A stretch of DNA of 38,427 nt. Origin: Chitinispirillales bacterium (GTDB lineage: Bacteria > Fibrobacterota > Chitinivibrionia > Chitinivibrionales > Chitinispirillaceae). How positions within the stretch are numbered: the first letter of the stretch is position 1; each line of letters opens with the position of its first letter. A program made the position numbers and the translations under genes. A model generated the notes under the pieces. The model had not been told where the DNA came from, made no database searches, and saw nothing but the letters and a program-made list of their open reading frames with translations. Shown here one piece after another: positions 32,055-38,427 of this stretch. The stretch lies in the NCBI GenBank assembly GCA_031281485.1, contig JAITFI010000095.1, forward strand, positions 1 to 38,427. The letters are read 5' to 3'.

Positions 32055-32079
32055 ATATGCGGGGTTTAGCCCCGCATAT
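32055..32079. repeat. Inverted copy of the ATATGCGGGG palindrome
   Basis: ATATGCGGGGTTTAGCCCCGCATAT-type unit, exact reverse complement of 31937-31961 (the unit is palindromic except for its loop). Confidence 0.7.
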
Positions 32080-32084
32080 CATAT

Positions 32085-32112
32085 GAAAGGGCGCGATTTA
32101 TCGCGCCCTTTC
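32085..32112. terminator. Strong hairpin between nrdG and antiporter genes
   Basis: GAAAGGGCGCGAT at 32085-32097 pairs with ATCGCGCCCTTTC at 32100-32112 around TT. It stands 46 nt past the antiporter stop on the minus strand and may stop transcription from either side. Confidence 0.55.
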
Positions 32113-32158
32113 GTCTGAAAAAGAATTTAAAGAATTTGATTTTAATTATTTGACTTTT

Positions 32159-34336
32159 TCAGTTCCCCAACCCCCCCATAAAGAACTTATGTATCTCCTC
32201 CTGATTATTACAAGCCAAAAGCTTATTCCTCATCTCCTCGCTATTAAGCAGCGCCGAGATGTTAGCCAAAACCTGTATGTGCGGGCTCTCCGTGCTTTCT
32301 GGCGACAGTATCAGTACGAATATCTTAGACGGTTCCCCATCCAACGAGTCGAAATTTATCCCCGTGCGCGACAGTCCTACCGCCAGCGTTATCTGGTCGA
32401 CGGCGTCGGTTCTGGCGTGCGGCATGGCTACGCCGTGCTGCATTCCGGTGCTCATGGAGGCTTCGCGTTCCATCACGGCGGTCACGGCGTCGTCGTGTTC
32501 TTTGTTTATCAGGCCGTGTTCGTGCAGCATTCCCACGAGCTTCTCCACTACCTCCTGTTTCGAGGAGGCTTTTAGCGACGGGATGATGCAGAACGGGGAG
32601 AGGGCCTCTTTGAATTTCGAGTCTGTGCGCGGCTTGGAGTCTGTAACGTCTTCGAGCATTTTCTCCGGTTTTATCAGGTCTTTCACGCCGGTCACCGCGT
32701 TGTTTATATGCAGCAGCGTTTCGTGGGTTATGGCCTTTACTAAGATCACGTCCTTTTTGTCCGACTCGAATTCCAAGCTGCTGTATCCGCTGTGGAGGGT
32801 GATGTGGATGGCGTTTTTTCGCAGGTGGTAAACGGTGTTGTGGCTGTCGAGCGAAATGGCGTGGATGAAGAAGCCCTCGGAGCGGAAGGCCTGCACGAGG
32901 CGCAGTTCCAAGAGGCCTGTCAGCTCGTGGGTGGGCACGGCTATGGGGGTCGACACGGTCTGTCTGACGTACAGTTCTTTTCTTACGCCCTTTTTGGGGC
33001 TGCTGAAGAGTGTGGAGACTATGGGCGGGGAGACTATGGCGCAGGCGAGCACCATCATCACGCCGGCGCCGAACATGCTTTGGCTCAGTACTCCTGACGA
33101 CAGGCCGATGCCGGCGATGATGAACGAGACCTCGCCGCGGGGGACCATGCCCATGCCGATGCGCAGCGCGCCCAAGCGGTTGAAGTTGAAGAAGAAGGTC
33201 GGAAGCCCGCAACCGATCACTTTGGAGGCGATCATGGCCAGCGACAGCGCGGCGCCGAATATCAGCACCTCCTTGGACAGCACGGCGTGCACGTCTACCA
33301 TCATTCCCATGACCACAAAGAAGACCGGCACGAAGAAGCTTGTTATGACTTCGAGCGCGTCGCGCACGGTGTCGGTCAGGTCGGTCTTTGAGAGGGAGAG
33401 CCCCACGACGTAGGCGCCGATGATCATGGCGAGTCCGGCCATTTGGAAGATGCCTGCCAAGATGAGCGCCAGTCCGAGCGCCACTATGGAGATGTAGGTC
33501 ACCGATTTGAATTTCTTTATCGCCCTCGCCAACTGCCCCGCGAAGAGTATTCCGAGCGCGGTGAATAAGAGCCAGACCGTGATTGACTTGCCTACGTTAA
33601 GAACGGGATGCGCCGACTGCCCGCCGAGCCCGGCGGCCGCGGCACCCATAATGCCCGTCACCACGGTGAGCGCCACTATGCCGAGCATATCGTCTATCAC
33701 GGCGCTGGCCAAGATGGTAACGCCCTCCGGCGAGTCCATCTTGCGCTTCTCGGAGAGTATGCGGGCCACGATGCCGAGCGACGTGGAGACGCACATCACC
33801 GCCAAGAACAGTACGCGCGGGTCGGAGAGCCCGGCGCACAGCTTGTCCGCCGGCCAAGGGAAGAAGTTTATCGCGACAAACGAGGCGAAGCAGAACGAGG
33901 CGATCACGCCGCCGGTGCCGACCGCCAGCCCAGTGAGCGAAAAGCGCAGCAGCAGCGCCAAATCGGTCTCAAGCCCCGCGGAGAAGAGCATTATTATAGA
34001 GGCTATGGTGGCTATGGCGTAAAGTTCGGTGGATACGGGTATCCCGGTCTCGGAGGCGAGCGGAAAGATCCCTTCGCGGAATCCCGGCAACGGGGTGGCG
34101 CCAAGGAGGTGCGGCCCTATGATTACGCCTATGCCCAGCTCTATCAGCACCGACGGCACTTTAACTTTCTGGATGAGGAGCCCGGCGATGCGCGCCGCCA
34201 GCACGATGATCCCGAGCTGCAGGACGAGGCGGGCCATGATGGGCGAGACGTCCTCCCCGCCGCCGTCGGCAAGGGCGGCCAATGGGACGGCCAACAGAAA
34301 CAGCAGCGGCTTTGAGACCGAAAGGCGCTTTTTCAT
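32159..34336 (-). CDS. Cation/proton antiporter fused to a PTS EIIA domain
   Basis: The 725-residue protein starts with a signal-like hydrophobic helix and a CPA2-type antiporter domain of about 12-13 membrane helices (up to about residue 430; for example VLIELGIGVIIGPHLLG, IAGIGLSSGVLSQSMFGAG). A cytosolic linker follows, then a PTS fructose-type EIIA domain at about residues 575-725 with MQHGVAMPHART, whose second His is the likely phosphorylation site. Ion exchange controlled by phosphate transfer from the PTS is a reasonable inference; similar antiporter-EIIA fusions are known. The ion (Na+ or K+) is not determined. Confidence 0.85.
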   Translation of the reverse strand: MKKRLSVSKPLLFLLAVPLAALADGGGEDVSPIMARLVLQLGIIVLAARIAGLLIQKVKVPSVLIELGIGVIIGPHLLGATPLPGFREGIFPLASETGIPVSTELYAIATIASIIMLFSAGLETDLALLLRFSLTGLAVGTGGVIASFCFASFVAINFFPWPADKLCAGLSDPRVLFLAVMCVSTSLGIVARILSEKRKMDSPEGVTILASAVIDDMLGIVALTVVTGIMGAAAAGLGGQSAHPVLNVGKSITVWLLFTALGILFAGQLARAIKKFKSVTYISIVALGLALILAGIFQMAGLAMIIGAYVVGLSLSKTDLTDTVRDALEVITSFFVPVFFVVMGMMVDVHAVLSKEVLIFGAALSLAMIASKVIGCGLPTFFFNFNRLGALRIGMGMVPRGEVSFIIAGIGLSSGVLSQSMFGAGVMMVLACAIVSPPIVSTLFSSPKKGVRKELYVRQTVSTPIAVPTHELTGLLELRLVQAFRSEGFFIHAISLDSHNTVYHLRKNAIHITLHSGYSSLEFESDKKDVILVKAITHETLLHINNAVTGVKDLIKPEKMLEDVTDSKPRTDSKFKEALSPFCIIPSLKASSKQEVVEKLVGMLHEHGLINKEHDDAVTAVMEREASMSTGMQHGVAMPHARTDAVDQITLAVGLSRTGINFDSLDGEPSKIFVLILSPESTESPHIQVLANISALLNSEEMRNKLLACNNQEEIHKFFMGGLGN

Positions 34337-34527
34337 AGTCGGAGCCTATCCTTTCTACGGGTTTTGATTCAAATTCACCGTGTAGAATATAATATATGTG
34401 GCAATCGGTATCGTTAAAATCTTTGGATTTAAATTTGACGCCGGCGGGCGGCCGCGGGTCGCCGCAAAGAGTCTCGCCCGTCCCCGTCTTGTTAATGAAA
34501 ATCGTTCTGAGGTGTCGATTGTTGCAG

Positions 34528-34546
34528 GGGCGAACTGAATTCGCCC
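34528..34546. repeat. Degenerate relative of the GTAGGGGCGAAC palindrome
   Basis: GGGCGAA and TTCGCCC arms flank CTGAA. It resembles the intact palindrome at 15513-15539. Confidence 0.45.
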
Positions 34547-34631
34547 GCCCCCGGTCTCGCTCGGTTATATGAATGGAAGTCGTTCGGTGATTTTCATAAT
34601 AAGAAAAATAACAAAGAAAATGAGATTCCTA

Positions 34632-34661
34632 TTGATTATCAAATTGCCATAATTGTATAAT
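34632..34661 (+). promoter_or_regulatory. Promoter of the solute-binding lipoprotein gene
   Basis: TTGATT at 34632-34637 and a perfect TATAAT at 34656-34661 are 18 nt apart, giving a leader of about 70 nt before the ATG at 34740, which has GGAGGGGG upstream. Confidence 0.5.
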
Positions 34662-34739
34662 TATAATATCTATATTAGGATGGGGGGATTACGAAGTGTT
34701 AATCACAATAAAACAAATGTTTCACAGGAGGGGGAGTTT

Positions 34740-35624
34740 ATGAAATGTCAGGCTGCGTCAAGATCAGGTGCAATTTTCGCAATCGCCGCGCTGTCGGTAT
34801 CCGTGGCGTTCACCGCTTTCGGTTGCGGCGGTAAGGGTGATGCGAAACAGGGCGATCAGTCGGCCAAGACCGCTGCGGCGTCTGCCGCAGCCGGCGTTGG
34901 GGCCAATGCGGCAAAGGGCGTGTTCGCCAAGGAGGAGTTTTCCGACAAGACCTTGGCGATACTGAGCGGCTCTTCTTTCGACGCGGTGGCGCGCGAGAGG
35001 GTGGGCGCGAAGCTGCACAAGTTCTTCGACTCGCCGGCGAAGAGCGTGGAGGCGGTGCTTGCGGGCGAGGCTGACGCGACGGTGGCCGAGGAGCCGGTGG
35101 CGCGTAAGTTCGCGTCGCAGAATCCGGATAAACTTATTGTTCTCTATCCGCCCATAGACATTGAGAACTACGCCCCCATATTCCCCAAGAAGGACGGCGG
35201 GAAGATGGTCGGCGAGTTCAACACGTTCTTGGCGGCGGCGCGCAGCGACGGGACTACCGACGACATGATAAAGCGTTGGATCGACACCCCGGATTCGCCG
35301 CCCATGCCCGATATTGAGCTCAAGAATCCGAAGAAGAGGGTTCTGAAGTTTGCCACTTCCGATTGCGATCCGCCATTCTCAATGAAAGACCCTAACGGCA
35401 AGATCGTGGGTTTCGACGTGGAGATGGCGCTGCGTTTTGCCCAGAGTATCGGTTGCGGGCTTGAAGTCAAGGTGATGGACTTCGCGGATATCATTCCGGC
35501 GGTGGCTGCCGGCACGGTGGATTTCGCGGCGAACGTGATCACCATAAACGAAGAGCGTAAGACGGTGGTTGACTTTTCGGACCCGGTTTACTTTGGGGGA
35601 ACGGTAGTGCTTGTGAGAAAGTAA
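34740..35624 (+). CDS. Solute-binding lipoprotein (SBP_bac_3-like) with permuted lobe order
   Basis: I start this 294-residue protein at the ATG at 34740, 5 nt past a GGAGGGGG-type ribosome site. The signal peptide ends at a lipobox-like TAFGC, so Cys29 is probably lipidated. Residues of about 52-170 (FSDKTLAILSGSSFD, EAVLAGEADATVAEEPVAR) resemble the second half of family 3 solute-binding proteins. Residues of about 190-294 (VLKFATSDCDPPFSM, GKIVGFDVEMALRFAQ, IIPAVAAGTVDFAANVITI, VDFSDPVYFGGTVVLVRK) resemble the first half, and the protein stops where the standard hinge would lead into the second half. Together they could complete one fold in permuted order. An amino-acid ligand is likely from family. 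No permease gene is adjacent. Confidence 0.75.
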   Translation: MKCQAASRSGAIFAIAALSVSVAFTAFGCGGKGDAKQGDQSAKTAAASAAAGVGANAAKGVFAKEEFSDKTLAILSGSSFDAVARERVGAKLHKFFDSPAKSVEAVLAGEADATVAEEPVARKFASQNPDKLIVLYPPIDIENYAPIFPKKDGGKMVGEFNTFLAAARSDGTTDDMIKRWIDTPDSPPMPDIELKNPKKRVLKFATSDCDPPFSMKDPNGKIVGFDVEMALRFAQSIGCGLEVKVMDFADIIPAVAAGTVDFAANVITINEERKTVVDFSDPVYFGGTVVLVRK

Positions 35625-35733
35625 ATTAGTGTATTGCTTTTTTATGGGAAATATATTATTTATATAGTAGAATGCATTGCCGTTGCGCAAAGGCAATCAT
35701 GCGGTCTCAAACAACAAATAAAGGAGCGTTTCC

Positions 35734-36207
35734 ATGGTGCCCAAAGTTACAAAGGGACAGTTGTACAGGTTGCAGAAGACACTGAAGACGGACGAGCGTA
35801 TCGGTCAAGAGTTGAAAATCTCTCGGCAAGCCGTCCACCAGTTGCGTAAGAAGCTGGGCGTTGCCGCGGCTTCGACCGAGAAACCGGAGAGGGACGCCGA
35901 GATAGCGGCGGCCTACATCGCCGGCGAAACGGGAATCGCGATAGCGAAAAAGTTCGGCATGTCGATTTCCCAGACATACCGCATAATCAACGCGGCGAAC
36001 GGCAAAGGCAAACGGAGAGCAGCCGCGAAACGGGCGGGGTTGCCGGTCCCGAAGGTGCTCGGTAGAAGGGCGTCTGTCAAAAAGTCAGCCGCGAAACCGG
36101 TGGGCAAGAAAAAGTCGTCGGCGAAAAAAGCCGTCAAGAAAAAGTTAGTGACCAAAAAGGCGCCGGCCAAGAAAAAAGTCAGCAAGAAAAAAAGTAAAAA
36201 ACGGTAG
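35734..36207 (+). CDS. Double helix-turn-helix protein with histone-H1-like tail
   Basis: This 157-residue basic protein starts at an ATG 7 nt past AAAGGAG. It has two HTH-like segments: RIGQELKISRQAVHQLRKKL (about residues 22-41) and GIAIAKKFGMSISQTYRII (about 67-85). From about residue 93 it turns into a Lys/Ala-rich tail (KKSAAKPVGKKKSSAKKA, then KKAPAKKKVSKKKSKKR) similar to eukaryotic H1 tails and to the tail on the dikinase at 11615-14482. It is likely a nucleoid-associated or gene-regulating DNA-binding protein; targets are unknown. A strong terminator follows. Confidence 0.72.
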   Translation: MVPKVTKGQLYRLQKTLKTDERIGQELKISRQAVHQLRKKLGVAAASTEKPERDAEIAAAYIAGETGIAIAKKFGMSISQTYRIINAANGKGKRRAAAKRAGLPVPKVLGRRASVKKSAAKPVGKKKSSAKKAVKKKLVTKKAPAKKKVSKKKSKKR

Positions 36208-36234
36208 GCGTTGATTTTTCTATTAATGCTGTTT

Positions 36235-36268
36235 TAGGGGCGGCCATACGTGGCCGCCCCTATCTTTT
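36235..36268 (+). terminator. Rho-independent terminator after the HTH/H1-like gene
   Basis: TAGGGGCGGCCA at 36235-36246 pairs perfectly with TGGCCGCCCCTA at 36251-36262 around TACG, followed by TCTTTT. Confidence 0.8.
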
Positions 36269-36321
36269 GCCCGATTTATACCTGCAACCATATTGTCCGT
36301 GTCGGTTCGCGGTAATTTGCG

Positions 36322-36369
36322 TTTAATCTTTTAATCCTATAAATCCTTAATAATCCTACAATGCTTAGT
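36322..36369. repeat. AATCCT half-repeat upstream of murJ
   Basis: AATCTTTTAATCCTATAAATCC and AATAATCCTAC form three or four spaced units; a degenerate TGCTTAG replaces the usual TTCAGACA terminus. It lies 24 nt before the murJ start, which has no clear ribosome binding site. Confidence 0.6.
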
Positions 36370-36392
36370 CCGTTTTTTATTATTTTTGAACA

Positions 36393-37991
36393 ATGACATC
36401 ACAACCCCCAAGTCAACGCCAAAGCATAAACCGCTCCGTATCGATCGCGGCCATAATCATGATGGCCTCCGTCCTCCTGAGCCGCGTAGCCGGCATGTTC
36501 CGCGAGATGACGCTCGCCAACCTCGGCGGCACCGGCAGCGAGATGGACGCCTACGTCGCCGCGTTCCTCATCCCGGAGCTCCTCAACCACTTCCTTGCCG
36601 GAGGATTCCTCTCCGTCACCTTCATACCGATATTCCAAAAGTACATAACCGCGAATGACGAGACGGGCGCGTGGAAGACCTTCTCGAACATGGTCACGGT
36701 CGGCACCGCCGCGTTCGCCGTCGTCCTGCCCGCCGCCGTGATTTTCGCGCCCAACCTTCTCTCGCTCACCGGATTCGCCAACCAAGACCCGCAAACGTTC
36801 GCCCTGACGGCGCGCTTGACGCGGATCATCCTGCCCGCGCAGATACTCTTCTACTGGGGCGCCTTCCTGATGGCCGTCCAGTACGCGAGGCAAAAATTTT
36901 TCCTCCCCGCGATGGCGCCGCTGCTCTACAATATCGGGATAATAGCCGGAGGGATACTCCTCGGCCCGTCGATGGGAATAGAGGGTTTCGCGTGGGGCGT
37001 GCTCGCCGGCGCCTTTGTCGGCAACGTCGCCGTGCAACTGCCCGGGGCGCTTAAGGTGGGGATGCGGTACGGTTTCAGGTTCTCTCCCGCCGACCCGGAG
37101 TTTATACATTATATAAAGCTGACGGTTCCCTTGATCGCCGGGCTCGGGATGAGTTTCTCAAACGAGATATTCTTCCGCTACTTCGCATCCTTCTTGGAGA
37201 GCGGCGCCGTAGCCGGAGCAAATTACGCGCTGCGGACCATGATGATATTGGTAGGCGTCTTCGGCCAAGCCTCCGGCGTCGCCTTCTACCCGTACTTGGC
37301 GAAACTCGCCGCCGAGAAAGCGTACGGGCAGATGAGCGAACTGCTCAACGATACCATAAACAAGGTGGCCCTGTACCTGCTGCCGCTTACCGGGGTGATG
37401 ATGGCGCTGTCGCCGCAGATAATAATGGTGCTGTACGAACACGGCAAGTTCAATAGGGAGTCGACGCTTGCGACCGCCCCCATTTTGACGATGTACCTGA
37501 CCGGGGCGTTCGCGACGTCTGTATCGATACTTGCCGCCAGACCGTTTTACGCGATGCAGAAGACGTTGTTGCCGATGGTCGTCAGTACGACGATATCGAT
37601 ACTGAGCATTCCGCTTTATTATATGTTCAGTAAGGAGATGGGCCCGAAAGGACTGGGGTTGGCGTCGGGGGTGGCCGGGACGGCTCAGTTCCTTATACTA
37701 TATATAATGTGGGGGAAACGCTACGGCGGATTCGACGCGCTGCGCGGGGAGGTTTTAAAACTTGGGAAGATTGTCGCGGTCTCGGCGGTCGGGGCGGCCG
37801 TTTGCTATGGGGTCAACGGGATGATTGACGGGTTCAGCATAGACATGGAAAGTACATTCGGGAGAGGTCGTATGATAATGGTCTGCGCCGTATCATCGGT
37901 GGCAGCATTGATAACGGTTTTCGGTCTATACGAATTATTGGGATTACAGAAGTTCAGGGAGTCGGTTAGGGGGTTGGTTAGAAAGCGTTAA
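36393..37991 (+). CDS. murJ: MurJ/MviN-family lipid II flippase
   Basis: This 532-residue protein has the family N-terminal motif SRVAGMFREMTLANLGG, followed by EMDAYVAAFLIPELLNHFLAGGF, and about 14 hydrophobic segments. It flips lipid II, the peptidoglycan precursor, across the inner membrane. Conserved features such as YARQKFFLPAMAPLLYNIGI and YALRTMMILVGVFGQA fit MurJ closely. The length is normal for the family. The ATG has no strong ribosome binding site, and the upstream gap holds a repeat remnant. A repeat cluster follows after the stop. Confidence 0.92.
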   Translation: MTSQPPSQRQSINRSVSIAAIIMMASVLLSRVAGMFREMTLANLGGTGSEMDAYVAAFLIPELLNHFLAGGFLSVTFIPIFQKYITANDETGAWKTFSNMVTVGTAAFAVVLPAAVIFAPNLLSLTGFANQDPQTFALTARLTRIILPAQILFYWGAFLMAVQYARQKFFLPAMAPLLYNIGIIAGGILLGPSMGIEGFAWGVLAGAFVGNVAVQLPGALKVGMRYGFRFSPADPEFIHYIKLTVPLIAGLGMSFSNEIFFRYFASFLESGAVAGANYALRTMMILVGVFGQASGVAFYPYLAKLAAEKAYGQMSELLNDTINKVALYLLPLTGVMMALSPQIIMVLYEHGKFNRESTLATAPILTMYLTGAFATSVSILAARPFYAMQKTLLPMVVSTTISILSIPLYYMFSKEMGPKGLGLASGVAGTAQFLILYIMWGKRYGGFDALRGEVLKLGKIVAVSAVGAAVCYGVNGMIDGFSIDMESTFGRGRMIMVCAVSSVAALITVFGLYELLGLQKFRESVRGLVRKR

Positions 37992-38136
37992 AGTCAAAAT
38001 CTTTTAAAATCTTTAAAATCTTTTAAAATCCAAATCTTTTAAATCTTTTTTAGACGAAGCCCCTTCGGGGCTTCATAGGATATGCGGGGCTAACTTGTTT
38101 ATCTCGGCGAAGCCAAACCCCGCATATGAAATCAAA
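37992..38136. repeat. Compound repeat module after murJ (second copy of the 31867-31976 module)
   Basis: The order is: several AAAATCTTTT units, the GAAGCCCC/GGGGCTTC hairpin (38055-38073), the ATATGCGGGG palindrome interrupted by a 23-nt insertion (38081-38124), then AAAATCAAAAGAC leading into the AGGATT repeat. Without the insertion it matches the module after nrdG very closely. Confidence 0.75.
38092..38114. repeat. 23-nt insertion, first copy
   Basis: The block begins AACTTGTTTATC and ends GCGAAGCC. It splits the ATATGCGGGG palindrome in its loop; removing it restores the intact unit seen at 31937-31961. An identical block, again followed by AAA, is at 38238-38260. Confidence 0.8.
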
Positions 38137-38140
38137 AGAC

Positions 38141-38277
38141 TGTCTGAACTAGGATTAGTAGGATTATAAGGATTTTAGGATTAAAAACACAGTCAAATTA
38201 ACGTTTTTTAATCCTATAATCTGTTTTCAAATCCTACAACTTGTTTATCTCGGCGAAGCCAAATCCTAGTTCAGACA
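38141..38277. repeat. Complete palindromic AGGATT/AATCCT element carrying the 23-nt insertion
   Basis: TGTCTGAACTAGGATT at 38141-38156 and its exact complement at 38262-38277 bound the element. The right half matches copy 1 (193-335) closely except for the 23-nt insertion. The last base touches the truncated Rpn-family frame. Confidence 0.8.
38238..38260. repeat. 23-nt insertion, second copy
   Basis: Identical to 38092-38114, inserted between AATCCTAC and AAATCCTAG, that is, close to the right end of the palindromic element. Confidence 0.8.
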
Positions 38278-38279
38278 AT

Positions 38280-38427
38280 GATTTTGATGGCCAAAGCGAA
38301 GAACATCCGTTTACTCTTGACTTAGAGGTTACCATATATAATATTAATATAGGTAACAATCCCGACTTGACGGCAACGTGCGAGCCGTTGTCAGAGTACC
38401 AAACGTTTGTAGAACTAGTGAACGGTT
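38280..38427 (+). pseudogene. 5'-truncated Rpn-family nuclease/transposase fragment (runs off the window)
   Basis: An open frame beginning immediately after the palindromic element runs to the window edge. It encodes a stretch including LDLEVTIYNINIGNNPDL and CEPLSEYQTFVELVNG, which resembles the region of Rpn-family PD-(D/E)XK nucleases where LEV-x-V-x-NIN-x-G-x-N is followed by C-x-x-L-x-EY-x-x-FV. The nuclease domain that should precede it is missing, and the frame upstream stops at a TAA (38217-38219) inside the repeat. There is no start codon with a ribosome site. It is probably a gene remnant cut by the repeat or by recombination; the 3' end is outside the window. Confidence 0.5.

Larger units (their letters stand above)
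34337..34739. other. Gap between divergent antiporter and solute-binding genes
   Basis: A 403-nt gap. It has a GC-rich block at about 34438-34560 containing a hairpin related to the GGGGCGAAC palindrome (34528-34546), then an AT-rich block with the promoter at 34632-34661. TGAAAATC near 34495 and GATTTTCA near 34590 are inverted. No gene or RNA is recognised. Confidence 0.5.

Noticed and set aside
36399-37109. A 236-residue antisense frame in murJ
   Set aside because: Charged, low-complexity translation opposite a clear MurJ; explained by codon bias.
38141-38277. AATCCT runs considered as telomere-like repeats
   Set aside because: Dispersed short arrays inside a bacterial chromosome with inverted ends; no terminal location.

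Overview
The window looks like chromosomal DNA of a Fibrobacterota-like, Gram-negative, probably anaerobic gut bacterium. The evidence is a Fibrobacter succinogenes major paralogous (FISUMP) domain on an InlB-repeat lipoprotein, Por/T9SS-like C-terminal domains on exported proteins, outer-membrane beta-barrels, a class III (anaerobic) ribonucleotide reductase with its activase, and pyruvate phosphate dikinase. Species cannot be named from the sequence alone. Layout: (1) 1-7850 is accessory DNA. It holds an outer-membrane protein tail, a giant repeat lipoprotein, a small exported protein, two mosaic nucleotidyltransferase/HEPN gene pairs, and a 5'-truncated RhuM gene between short direct repeats. 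(2) 7851-11432 is a minus-strand set of lytic transglycosylase, membrane-anchored STAS protein and a GH57-like protein that has lost its catalytic motifs. (3) 11615-15516 is plus-strand: pyruvate phosphate dikinase with a histone-H1-like tail, a DUF2442 protein and a PHP phosphoesterase. (4) 15563-26336 is the most striking part, a minus-strand cluster of seven genes: Cthe_2159-type beta-helix protein, VTC-type polyphosphate polymerase, DUF4956 membrane protein, porin-like barrel with Lys/Ser/Gly linkers, and three tandem exported CotH-family kinases. (5) 26574-28664 encodes a degenerate GGDEF-like protein. (6) 28999-34336 holds nrdD-nrdG and a cation/proton antiporter fused to a PTS EIIA domain. 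(7) 34740-37991 holds a solute-binding lipoprotein with permuted lobe order, a double-HTH protein with an H1-like tail, and MurJ. (8) The right edge holds a 5'-truncated Rpn-family nuclease fragment next to a palindromic repeat. How it fits together: the CotH cluster suggests a cell-surface phosphorylation or polyphosphate system spanning cytosol (VTC), inner membrane (DUF4956), outer membrane (porin) and surface (CotH, beta-helix). CotH2 and CotH3 share a promoter with a near-identical AT-rich spacer, which suggests co-regulation. Across the window, a family of AGGATT/AATCCT repeats with TGTCTGAAC ends sits in at least nine intergenic gaps, often directly after a stop codon. Complete copies are imperfect palindromes of about 110-145 bp. 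A 23-nt sequence occurs twice near the right end, each time inserted into a palindrome. No tRNA, rRNA, CRISPR array or recognisable insertion sequence with a transposase was seen.
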